From Hymenobacter guriensis (GTDB lineage Bacteria; Bacteroidota; Bacteroidia; Cytophagales; Hymenobacteraceae): a stretch of 64,000 nt of DNA. The stretch spans positions 62,001 through 126,000 of the forward strand of contig NZ_JADWYK010000013.1 in the NCBI RefSeq assembly GCF_015773195.1, in the 5' to 3' direction. The notes beneath the pieces are model-generated. The model did not search any database. It was not told the origin of the DNA and saw nothing but the letters and a program-made list of their open reading frames with translations. Made by a program: the position numbers and the translations under genes. Of this stretch, positions 51,242 to 59,107 are shown piece after piece. Each line of letters starts with the position of its first letter. Positions within the stretch are counted from its first letter, which is position 1.

Positions 51242-53815
51242 TTACAGCTTGTAGCTCAGCGTAGCCGAGAAGTTGCGCGGGGCAATGGGGTTCACGCTGT
51301 TGTCGTCGTGCAGGTTGTAGCTCAGCTCATCGAGAAGGTTGGCCATTTTCACCCGCAGTGAAACCCGCTCGTAGGTGTAGCCCAGCGAGGCATCAAACAG
51401 CACGTAGTTGGGCACGGCAATCAGCTTGAAGGTTTCGGGCTTGTCGGCCGTCCAGGGCTTGCCGGTGGCGGGGTCGTAGGTGCGGTTGTTGCGGCCGGCC
51501 ATCTTGTCGCCCACGTAGTAGCTGGTGATGCCGGCATTCAGGCCTTTCAGGAAGGAACCCTGGAAGTCGTAGTACAAGCTCAGGTTGGCCGTGTGGGCAG
51601 GGTTGTAGCGCAGGCGGCTGCCGCTTTCGTAAATGTTGCTTTTGGTATAGGCCGTGTGGTTGTAGCTGTAGCCCGCAATGGCCGACCAGCCCATGTACGG
51701 CTTGCTGTGAATGTCTACTTCCACGCCTTTGCTGGTAACCTCGCCGGCCAGCTCCTTGATGTTGGTATTGAGGTTTTGCACGACGTTGCCACTCTTGTCC
51801 AGTTGAGGCGTGCCATCGGCATTCAGCAGCGGACCGAGGTAGGTCTGCGCCAGGTTGCTGTTCACGATGCGGTAGGCCGTCACGTTGGCCGACAAGGCTC
51901 CATTGAACAGGTCGTTTTTCACACCAACCTCGAACTGGTCGAACGTGGAAGGGGCCAGTGCGGCGCCGCTTACTTCTGTGCCCGTATTGGGCTGAAAGGA
52001 ATTGGCATAGGAAGCAAAAACCGAAGTGGTTTTTGCGGGCTGATACACTACGCCTAGGCGCGGAGAGAAGGCATTGTCGAAGCGGCGGGGCTGCGTATAG
52101 CTACTGCTCGAATAGGTATACACGTCGCTCGGCGTTTCCTGGTAGGTCCAGCGTACTCCGGCCAGCACCTTCAGCTTTTCTGAAATGCTGATGAGGTCCT
52201 GCACATAAAAACCGGCCCGGCGGGTATTGCCCTTCGTCAACTGGTTGCGCAGCAGGGCATCGTAGTTGGTCACAGCTTTAGCCGGAGCACCCAACACCTT
52301 ATTGCGGTTCAGGATATTAATGGAGTCGTAAGCCTGCGACGTATAAGTCAGCGCGTTGGTCTGGTACTGGTCAGCATCGGCACCTACCAGCAACGTGTGG
52401 TTCAGGGAACCCGTGTGCAGGTTGCCGGTCAGGTCCAGTTGGGCCAGGTAGTAGTTTTCGGTGGTTTCGCTGCGCTGCAGACTGCGGCCCCAGTCACCGC
52501 GCAAGCTGGCTTTAGGGTGGGCCGGCGACTTAGTACTTTTTACCTCCGGCATAGTGCCGTTGTTGATGCTGGTAGGCCGGGTGGCCGAGCGCAGCTCATT
52601 GTCATAGCGCTGGAAACCGGCTACGGCCCGCACCTGCCACACGTCCGTGAGCTGGCTGCTGAGCGTGGCGGTAGCGCTGGTTTGGTTGGTGGCGTTGTTG
52701 GCGCCCGGCACATTCAGAAAGCGTGTGCGCGAGTCCTGGATTTCATAGTCAATGGCCCCGATGCCAAAGTCCGGGGTGCGGCTGTCGTTCAGGTAGTCGC
52801 CTTCCAGCACCAGCGTGGTTTTGGGCGTGAGCTTGAACAGCAGGGAAGGGTTGAAGTACACCCGCTCCGATTTCACTTCGTCGCGGTAGCTGTTGCCGCG
52901 CTCATACGTGGTATTCAGGCGGTAAGCTACTTTGTCGCTCTGGCCCACGGCGCCGTACACGTCCACCATCGGCTTCCAGAACCCAAACGAGCCCACGCGC
53001 AGGCCCAGGGAGCCGCCGCGCTCAAACTTCGGTTTTTTCGTTACCAGGTTCAGCACGCCGCCGGCCGCCACGTTGCCGTACAGGATGGCCGCGCTGCCTT
53101 TCAGTACTTCCAGGCTTTCCAGGGAGCTGGCTTCAGGCATGATGCCGTTGTTGAAGCGCACCCCATTCTTGAAGGTATTGTTGGAGCCGTAGGCAAAGCC
53201 GCGGCTGCCCAGCTCTTCCTGCGTGCCGCCGGTAGCGCTGGTCACGTAAATACCGCTCACGTTCACAATGGCGTCGCTCAGGCGCAGTACCTGCTGCTGC
53301 TCCAGCGTCTGCTGGCTTACCGTTACCACGGCCTGGGGCAAATCCATGGGCCGGATGGGCATCTTGCCCACGTTGGTTGGCTTATCGTTCTGGCTGCGGG
53401 CGCTGGTCACCGTTACGCCAGCCAGTTGCTGGTCGGTTACGGGTAGAGCCACGGTAGGCACCGTCAATACCTGACCGGCGGTAATCTGCACGGCCTGTTC
53501 CTGGGTGCCGGAGCCGATGTTGCTGAAAACGAGTTGATACGACCCGGCCGGCGCCGAGAAACGAAAGTTGCCCTGCGCATCGGAAGTAGCGCCATAGGAG
53601 GTGCCTTTCAGCGCCACGGTTACGCCTTCCAGAGGCTTGCCATCCGAAGCCGTTACCCGCCCGGCTACCCGACCGCGCTGAGCCGTCTCGTCGCCTTCGC
53701 TGCCCGCCCGCTTATGGAGGTGCGCCGTTCCCGGCAGGCCAGCCATTGGTAAGGCGTGAGCCATATTACCTATCGACAGGGAAGCAAGCAGCAGCAGAGG
53801 AAACGGTCGGATCAT
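51242..53815 (-). CDS. TonB-dependent siderophore receptor
   Basis: The 857-residue protein has signal LLLLASLSIGNMAHALP and a CarboxypepD_reg-like domain (VAGRVTASDGKPLEGVTVAL). The plug has MDLPQAVVTVSQQTLEQQQV, with the family's VVT..L pattern, and LEVLKGSAAILYGNVAAGGV. The FhuA/FhuE-type barrel ends PIAPRNFSATLSYKL. These receptors import ferric hydroxamates or related siderophores. The PepSY-type gene follows in the same direction, forming a compact ferric-siderophore pair. No ferric-siderophore ABC transporter is present here, as is common where the reductase acts in the periplasm. Confidence 0.93.
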   Translation of the reverse strand: MIRPFPLLLLASLSIGNMAHALPMAGLPGTAHLHKRAGSEGDETAQRGRVAGRVTASDGKPLEGVTVALKGTSYGATSDAQGNFRFSAPAGSYQLVFSNIGSGTQEQAVQITAGQVLTVPTVALPVTDQQLAGVTVTSARSQNDKPTNVGKMPIRPMDLPQAVVTVSQQTLEQQQVLRLSDAIVNVSGIYVTSATGGTQEELGSRGFAYGSNNTFKNGVRFNNGIMPEASSLESLEVLKGSAAILYGNVAAGGVLNLVTKKPKFERGGSLGLRVGSFGFWKPMVDVYGAVGQSDKVAYRLNTTYERGNSYRDEVKSERVYFNPSLLFKLTPKTTLVLEGDYLNDSRTPDFGIGAIDYEIQDSRTRFLNVPGANNATNQTSATATLSSQLTDVWQVRAVAGFQRYDNELRSATRPTSINNGTMPEVKSTKSPAHPKASLRGDWGRSLQRSETTENYYLAQLDLTGNLHTGSLNHTLLVGADADQYQTNALTYTSQAYDSINILNRNKVLGAPAKAVTNYDALLRNQLTKGNTRRAGFYVQDLISISEKLKVLAGVRWTYQETPSDVYTYSSSSYTQPRRFDNAFSPRLGVVYQPAKTTSVFASYANSFQPNTGTEVSGAALAPSTFDQFEVGVKNDLFNGALSANVTAYRIVNSNLAQTYLGPLLNADGTPQLDKSGNVVQNLNTNIKELAGEVTSKGVEVDIHSKPYMGWSAIAGYSYNHTAYTKSNIYESGSRLRYNPAHTANLSLYYDFQGSFLKGLNAGITSYYVGDKMAGRNNRTYDPATGKPWTADKPETFKLIAVPNYVLFDASLGYTYERVSLRVKMANLLDELSYNLHDDNSVNPIAPRNFSATLSYKL

Positions 53816-53966
53816 AGCTCAGGAGCAGAAGAGTTTATTTGGACTCTTTCAAAACAATGCAAAGCTCGGGGCTATTTAGATATATTCAAAATAGAATCTG
53901 GAACTATTTTAAATAAGCATGCGGGCAAGACGGATTCGATTTGATTTTCAGCCTGCTGGCCAAAGA

Positions 53967-53993
53967 CAAAAGCCACCTATAAGGTGGCTTTTG
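53967..53993 (-). terminator. Terminator after the monooxygenase gene
   Basis: Perfect 12-bp arms (53967-53978, 53982-53993) enclose a 3-nt loop. In the minus direction the hairpin ends in GGCTTTTGTCTTTGG, 28 bp beyond the stop. Confidence 0.85.
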
Positions 53994-54020
53994 CATGCAT
54001 ACCTAAGTAACAGGGCAGTT

Positions 54021-55073
54021 CTAGGCCAGCATTTGCTGAACCGGGTTCAAGGCAAAAGCCTCAGCCAGAAGTTGGTAGGAGCGGAGCCGGTCTTCGTAAT
54101 CGTGCATGATGGATACGGCCACTACCTCGTCGACGCCATAGCTGGCGGCCAGCGCGGTAAGCTCCGCCTTCACCTTATCCGGCGTGCCGCTTACAATGCG
54201 GGTGTGGTGGTACGCCAGGCGGGACTGCAGATCGGGCGAAAACGAAGCTATGTTCATCGTTTCCAGCGGGCCGATGGGCGTGAACTGGCCGGTTTCCAGC
54301 TTCAGCATCTGCAAGGCCAGGTTGTCGGCCAGGGCGCGGGCGTGGCTTTCGGTGTCGGCACAGGCTACGAAGGTGGCTACGTTGGCCTGGGGTGCGGCCA
54401 GCTCCGGCGAGGGGCGGAACCGCTCCTTATACGTCTGCACCATTTTGGGGCCGCCGTTGGGGTTGATGAAGTGGGCAAAGGAAAACGCCGCGCCCACGTG
54501 GGCCGCAAACAGGCCGCTCTGCCCGCTGGAGCTCAGCAGCCACATTTCCGGCACAGTATCCGTGAAGGGGGCCGCTTTCACCTTGGCGTGGATGGTATCG
54601 GCCACTACGTCGTCGCGCAGGAAGGCCCGCAGGTCCATCAGTTGCTCGGCAAAGTCTTCGTCGCGGAACTGGTTGTGGGGGTTGAGGGCATGAGCCGTGA
54701 TACGGTCGGTACCGGGGGCGCGGCCGATGCCCAGGTCGATGCGGCCAGGGTAGAGGGTTTCGAGTAGGCGGAAGTTCTCGGCCACTTTGAGGGCCGCGTA
54801 GTGGGGCAGCATCACCCCGCCCGAGCCCAGGCGGATGCGCTTGGTTTCGGCGCCCAGGCGGGCCAACAGCACCTCGGGGGCTGATCCGGCCAGCGTGTTG
54901 GTGTTGTGGTGCTCCGATACCCAGAAGCGGGTGTAGCCTAGTTTATCAGCCAGCCGAGCCAGCTCAATGGTATGCTGCAGGGCCTCGCGCGGGGTGCGCC
55001 CCAGCGGCACCGGCGACTGGTCGAGCACGCTCAGGCGCAGGGGAGCAGCGGAAGTCGGAAAGTCAGATTTCAT
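54021..55073 (-). CDS. Luciferase-like (LLM class) flavin-dependent monooxygenase
   Basis: The ATG at 55073 gives 350 residues; the frame reaches 55094 but the extra seven residues add nothing. The TIM-barrel pattern is LRLSVLDQSPVPLGRTPREA, FWVSEHHNTNTLAGSAPEVL, RIRLGSGGVMLPHYAALKVA and LYPGRIDLGIGRAPGTD, typical of the MsnO8/YhbW-like subgroup. The enzyme uses reduced FMN and oxygen to oxidise an unknown small molecule. It is monocistronic with a strong terminator. Confidence 0.92.
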   Translation of the reverse strand: MKSDFPTSAAPLRLSVLDQSPVPLGRTPREALQHTIELARLADKLGYTRFWVSEHHNTNTLAGSAPEVLLARLGAETKRIRLGSGGVMLPHYAALKVAENFRLLETLYPGRIDLGIGRAPGTDRITAHALNPHNQFRDEDFAEQLMDLRAFLRDDVVADTIHAKVKAAPFTDTVPEMWLLSSSGQSGLFAAHVGAAFSFAHFINPNGGPKMVQTYKERFRPSPELAAPQANVATFVACADTESHARALADNLALQMLKLETGQFTPIGPLETMNIASFSPDLQSRLAYHHTRIVSGTPDKVKAELTALAASYGVDEVVAVSIMHDYEDRLRSYQLLAEAFALNPVQQMLA

Positions 55074-55122
55074 AGCTGCTACAACCGCGTCCATCCTCCG
55101 GAAGTTTAGTTGCGGGCCAGTT

Positions 55123-55275
55123 GGTTCCCCTCCTTATTGAAGGAGGGGTGCCTGGAGGGCGGGGTGGTTATGCTAGAATTAGAAAGCTAGAGCTAGTTGG
55201 TCATTCGAGTAGTTTGCTAGCTCTAGCCAACCACCCCGGCCTGCGGCCACCCCTCCTTCAATAAGGAGGGGAACC
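55123..55275. repeat. Long palindromic element, 153 bp
   Basis: Perfect 28-bp outer arms (55123-55150 and 55248-55275) are followed by a second pair of 9-bp arms (55161-55169, 55229-55237) and an AT-richer centre with further short complementarity (CTAGCTCTAGC). The DNA or RNA could fold into one long hairpin. It lies between the divergent monooxygenase and permease genes, ending 30 bp before the permease start. A MITE- or REP-like mobile palindrome is the best explanation. Confidence 0.85.
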
Positions 55276-55305
55276 AGGTTGTAGCTCTTTACCTTCGCCG
55301 CCGAT

Positions 55306-56076
55306 ATGATAACAACGCTTACCCTGGCCCTTTTGTGTGGGGCCGCTTTTCTGGCCGGCCTGGTCGATGCCATTGTGGGCGGCGGGGGCCTGATTCAGCT
55401 GCCCGCCATGCTGCTTTTGCTGAAAGGCACGCCCGTCCCCACTATTCTCGGCACGGGCAAAGTCTCGTCGCTGATGGGCACGGCGGCGGCCCTGCGGCGC
55501 TACGCGGGGCAGGTGCCTTTGCGGTGGCGGGCCGTGGGTACAGCGGCGGCTGTGGCCGGGCTGTTTTCATTTCTGGGGGCGCGGGTGGTGAGCATGCTAC
55601 CCCAGGCACTACTGCCGCCGCTGGTGCTGGGGCTGCTGGTGGTTATTGCCCTCTACACCTTCTGGCGCAAGGATTTCGGCTCCCTGCACGCCCCCCGGCT
55701 GTCGGCGGGCCGCGAGCCGCTGTACGGGGCCCTGGTGGGGCTGGTCATCGGGTTCTACGATGGGTTCTTCGGGCCGGGCACGGGTTCCTTTCTGCTGTTT
55801 ACCTTCGTGGGCCTGTTCGGCTACGACTTCATCACGTCCTCGGCCTCGGCCAAGCTGGTGAACGTAGCCACCAACCTGGCGGCACTGGCCTACTTCGCCT
55901 ACACCGGCCAGATTCTGTGGGCCGTGGCCCTGCCCATGGCCGTGAGCAACATCCTGGGCTCCATGCTGGGCGCCCACCTGGCCTTGCGCCACGGTACGGG
56001 CTTCGTGCGCACCCTGTTTCTGGTGGTGGTCAGCGCCTTCATCATCAAGCTGAGCATGCAGGTATTTGGCGGGTAG
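55306..56076 (+). CDS. TauE/SafE (TSUP) family anion permease
   Basis: The product has 256 residues with about eight helices and the TSUP pattern: LALLCGAAFLAGLVDAIVGG followed by GGLIQLPAMLLLL, and in the second half ALVGLVIGFYDGFFGPGTGS with LLFTFVGLFGYDFITSSASA, then LVNVATNLAALAYFAYTG. The family exports or imports sulfite, sulfoacetate or other small organic anions. It has no linked sulfur genes here, so its substrate is open. A long palindrome lies directly upstream and others downstream. Confidence 0.92.
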   Translation: MITTLTLALLCGAAFLAGLVDAIVGGGGLIQLPAMLLLLKGTPVPTILGTGKVSSLMGTAAALRRYAGQVPLRWRAVGTAAAVAGLFSFLGARVVSMLPQALLPPLVLGLLVVIALYTFWRKDFGSLHAPRLSAGREPLYGALVGLVIGFYDGFFGPGTGSFLLFTFVGLFGYDFITSSASAKLVNVATNLAALAYFAYTGQILWAVALPMAVSNILGSMLGAHLALRHGTGFVRTLFLVVVSAFIIKLSMQVFGG

Positions 56077-56106
56077 CGGGCGGAGTGACCGACTGCGGTA
56101 GGGGGC

Positions 56107-56176
56107 GGGGCTTGTCCCCGCCCGTCGTTGAACGATGGATGCCGGAGTCGTTCAACGACGGGCGGGGACAAGCCCC
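56107..56176. repeat. Perfect 29-bp inverted repeat
   Basis: Arms at 56107-56135 and 56148-56176 are perfectly complementary, with a 12-bp loop. It lies 31 bp after the TauE-type gene and could double as its terminator, but the lack of T-tract and the arm length suggest a mobile palindromic repeat. Confidence 0.85.
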
Positions 56177-56213
56177 GTGCCCTACATCAACCTGCTTCCT
56201 TGAATACGCTTCC

Positions 56214-56465
56214 ATCGGAACCTGTTTCGTTTCGGTCAGGAGGTGTTTTCGATTACTCGGGAGGTATTTCGTTTCAGTCGGGACGTGTTTCGGGTTAGCC
56301 GGGAGGGGTTTTCAATTGGTCAGGACGTGTTGCTGATTGGTCGGGAGGTGTTTTGCTTGAGTCGGAAGGTGTTTTCGATTGGTCGGGACGTGTTTTGCTT
56401 TAGTCGGGACGGGTTTCTGCAAGGTCGGGAGGTGTTTTCGATTGGTCGGGGAGGGTTGCTATTGG
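56214..56465 (+). repeat. Tandem array of about twelve 21-bp units
   Basis: The unit reads approximately GTCGGGAGGTGTTTTCGATTG. Eleven units run from 56235 to 56465 in exact 21-bp register with scattered substitutions, and one weaker unit precedes them. Because 21 is a multiple of three, a plus-strand frame stays open from 56204 through the array and reads a heptapeptide pattern such as REVFSIG / RDVFCFS. That frame has no ATG and only a GTG at 56243, so coding status is uncertain. Confidence 0.9.
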
Positions 56466-56547
56466 GCTGTAATTCTGATACTTTGGGGCTGGCAAGCAAG
56501 GGGTTGCCACGCTGCGCGGAGCGGTTCCGCGGTTAGTATATACGTGT

Positions 56548-57228
56548 ATGGATAAGCCCAGAGAAGACCAGTTAGCTATGTGTAAGCACGTAGCAGCCTA
56601 CGTGACCGAGCACGCCGCCGACCTGGCCGTGAGCGAAATGGCCGCCGCCCAGGCCACCGAAGTTACTTCCCGCTACGCCCAGGTGGCCGGGGCCCGGGGC
56701 GGCACGGCCCGGCGCACCAACAACCTCACGGCCGACGCCAAAACCCGCAAGAAAGAGCTGCTGGAACTGCTGCCGGCCCTGCTGGGACCCATGAGCCGCA
56801 TTGCTGCCCGCCTTCAGGACCACGATTTGCTGGCATCCGTCACGCTCAGCAGCAAGCAGCTGCGCAAGCTCCGGCCCCTGGCGTTTTTGGCGGTGGCAAA
56901 CTCGGTACTCACCAGCGCCGCCCGCACCGATGTAGCCGCCGAGCTCAGCAAGCAGGGCCTCAAGCCCGCCACTCTCAAGCCCCTGCGCGACGCCCTCGCG
57001 GCCTTCCAGCAGGCCCAGCCCGCCACCCGCCAGACCATCAACGAGCGGGTAGTAGCCGGGGCCGCCCTCGAGGACCTGGTAGACGACCTGATGGACGAGG
57101 TGCGCCAACTGGACCAGGACATGAAAGCCTTTAAGCTGCTCAACCGCCCCCTCTACAACGGCTACCAGCAAGCCCGCAAGCTGGTGAATACCGGCGGGAA
57201 AAGCGCCAGCTCGGAGCAGCCAAAGTAG
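56548..57228 (+). CDS. Uncharacterised all-helical protein, 226 residues
   Basis: The gene starts at an ATG with MDKPREDQLAMCKHVAAYVT and is predicted almost entirely helical, rich in Ala, Leu, Lys and Arg. There is no signal, membrane helix or known catalytic motif. A middle part (ARGGTARRTNNLTADAKTRK) is basic and flexible. Similar helical proteins are recalled from Hymenobacter, often without annotation. It follows the 21-bp tandem array by 82 bp and ends in a terminator-like hairpin. A structural or nucleic-acid-associated role is possible but not shown. Confidence 0.8.
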   Translation: MDKPREDQLAMCKHVAAYVTEHAADLAVSEMAAAQATEVTSRYAQVAGARGGTARRTNNLTADAKTRKKELLELLPALLGPMSRIAARLQDHDLLASVTLSSKQLRKLRPLAFLAVANSVLTSAARTDVAAELSKQGLKPATLKPLRDALAAFQQAQPATRQTINERVVAGAALEDLVDDLMDEVRQLDQDMKAFKLLNRPLYNGYQQARKLVNTGGKSASSEQPK

Positions 57229-57238
57229 CTAGTGGGGG

Positions 57239-57263
57239 CGGCCCGCTCCGTTGGGGCGGGCCG
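57239..57263 (+). terminator. Hairpin terminator after the helical-protein gene
   Basis: Perfect 8-bp GC arms (57239-57246, 57256-57263) with a 9-nt loop are followed by GCTTTTG, 10 bp after the stop codon. Confidence 0.6.
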
Positions 57264-57341
57264 GCTTTTGTGGGGGCACTTTGCTAAGCCGGATACCAAT
57301 CAAATACATCCACAAGAAGAAATAACTATACCCTCCAGTAA

Positions 57342-57755
57342 ATGAAAGCAACGGTTTTGATAGTCTGCGTTACTATGATGTCATGTAAAGTGCTTACGAT
57401 AGAGAAGCAGGCCAGCGTAAAAGCATATGCTATTTCGATGGGAAAAAGAACCAAATTTCCAATTGATTCATTCTCAATTGAGAATTTTAGTGAGTTGAAT
57501 ACAGTGATAAGTGTCAAGCATATCACTGAATTTCATAAGAAAATAAGCGAGCTGCGTATAACTGAGGGGGAGTTTTTATATGATTTTGTTAGAATGAAAA
57601 TAATGATCGGTGATGCAAATGAGAAAAGAGAAAGTATGCTATTTGATAGCAAAGGACAATTGCTCTACAGAGGACGGTTGTACGCATATGATAAGGAAGT
57701 ATATGTGAAGATATTCAAGATAATAGGATTGGATTCCAGTGTCTATCTGAATTAA
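57342..57755 (+). CDS. Low-GC small lipoprotein, unknown function
   Basis: The 137-residue product starts KATVLIVCVTMMSCK, a likely lipoprotein signal with Cys15. The rest is Lys/Ile/Glu-rich, unlike the Ala/Leu/Arg-rich proteins around it, and the DNA is far lower in GC than the neighbours. I recognise no domain; a short beta-rich end (LLYRGRLYAYDKEVYVKIFK) is visible. The composition indicates transfer from a low-GC relative. Confidence 0.65.
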   Translation: MKATVLIVCVTMMSCKVLTIEKQASVKAYAISMGKRTKFPIDSFSIENFSELNTVISVKHITEFHKKISELRITEGEFLYDFVRMKIMIGDANEKRESMLFDSKGQLLYRGRLYAYDKEVYVKIFKIIGLDSSVYLN

Positions 57756-57883
57756 TATGGCGCGAGTGTAGCGTAACTTGTGTCCAATCTATAGGGTGGA
57801 GGTTGTACATTCACTGCCGCGCTAACGGTAAGCCGGTGTGGAACGGGATTTGTTATCTTAACTGCAATTAGATATTCAAAAGG

Positions 57884-58267
57884 TTATCTAAAGCCCGGTA
57901 GGTTTGACGTTCCTTTTATTTTCTTGCCCTTGTTATACTTGAAATTTTTCACTACAAAGCCGTAATCATCATATACTTTCCATTTGCCGTGTTTTAAGCC
58001 TTTCTTATATCTTCCAATAGTCTCAATATATCCGTTTTTCTTAAATCAATAAAAATAACCACTTCTCTTACAATCTTTAAGGGTAATAATCTCAAATTCA
58101 TCATTGGAAAAACTTTTCACATTAGTTCTATTGCAACTATCCGTTTTTAATTCATAAATATTCATTTTGCTTTTATAGTAATTGTACTTTGCTTTTATGC
58201 ACCCACCAAGCATGATGATGGAAGCTGTTAATGTGAAGTAGTTTTTACTTGATAATATTAGTGCCAT
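57884..58267 (-). pseudogene. Small MORN-like lipoprotein gene broken by TGA
   Basis: From the ATG at 58267 the frame gives MALILSSKNYFTLTASIIML then GGC, a lipoprotein-like start, and continues to SGYFY and a TGA at 58046-58048. The same frame carries on without interruption as FKKNGYIETIGRYKKGLKHG and KWKVYDDYGF up to a TAA at 57884-57886. The YxxGxKHGKWxxYDxxG pattern is a MORN-type repeat, so the TGA very likely replaced a Trp (TGG) or similar codon. The DNA is low in GC, like the neighbouring gene. An active readthrough form cannot be excluded. Confidence 0.68.
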
Positions 58268-58432
58268 ATGTTCTATCAGGTGGCTTTTTTAATTGACATC
58301 TTTTCGTTTCGTTCCTACTGCCGTTTTAGTAGCAAACCAATACAGAACGGCAGTTGATATTCTGACAGCAGAGGCGCAGCCTCCCAAATAGGCAAGGCAC
58401 GAGCTACAAGCTCGCGCCAGCCCTACAACTAC

Positions 58433-58936
58433 TTACTCCCCACCCGGCAGGCCGGGGGCAGGGTTGCCCTGGATGCCCTGGGAGCTGGGCACGCCCATCT
58501 TCTCCTCCCGCTTGCGCTGGTACCGGTCGAACTGCTGGGGCGACAGCACGTCTTTGAGGGCCGAGAGGCGGGAGCGGCCCACCGCATCCACCACGGCGGA
58601 TACCTTGCGCACATCCTGGCGGTACTGCAGACGGGCAGTTTCCACGGCCCGCACGCTGGTGAGGTTGATCTGGCGTACTTTCTCCACCTGCTGCGGGTTC
58701 AGACCCAGCGCATTCTGCATGTTTTCGGTGAGGGCGTTGGCGCGGGCTTCCACCTTATCGGCCGGGGGCGTGGGGGCCGGGCGGGAGGCGGGGGCCGGCG
58801 CGGGCTCCACGGTGGTTTTGGCCTTGGTGGTAGTGCCGGTGGCCGTTTTGGTTTTCGTTTTTACGGTGGCGCTTTGCGCCATGCTTAGGGAAGGCGCCGC
58901 CAGAAAAGCCAGGGCGAGCAGAAGGAATTTGTTCAT
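58433..58936 (-). CDS. Exported small helical protein (Spy/CpxP-like character)
   Basis: The ATG at 58936 gives 167 residues, while the frame reaches 59212 through unrelated sequence. Signal peptide KFLLLALAFLAAPSLSMAQS is followed by a Lys/Thr- and Pro/Ala-rich low-complexity linker, then a helical region ALTENMQNALGLNPQQVEKV and LKDVLSPQQFDRYQRKREEK. The two LxxxQxxxV/F helices with LSPQQ motifs resemble periplasmic Spy/CpxP-like or DUF4890-type proteins. Function is probably envelope stress or metal buffering; the match is by pattern only. It is divergent from the SDR gene. Confidence 0.75.
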   Translation of the reverse strand: MNKFLLLALAFLAAPSLSMAQSATVKTKTKTATGTTTKAKTTVEPAPAPASRPAPTPPADKVEARANALTENMQNALGLNPQQVEKVRQINLTSVRAVETARLQYRQDVRKVSAVVDAVGRSRLSALKDVLSPQQFDRYQRKREEKMGVPSSQGIQGNPAPGLPGGE

Positions 58937-59107
58937 AGCAGAGAAAAGGCGGCTGGTAGAAGCGGCCGCGGCTGGGCCTGTAAATATGATGCCAATTACG
59001 GAAAGTGGCGGCGCTATAACGCCACTGGCGGCCGGAAACGTGCCGGAGGAGCAGGAAATCTGCGGGCCCGGGCGCAACCTTTCCGGGGCCAATGCATACA
59101 ACCCTAT

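Noticed and set aside
55335..56336. 333-residue plus-strand frame overlapping the TauE/SafE gene
   Set aside because: It is an alternate frame of the permease gene running on into repeats; the permease frame has clear helices and family motifs.
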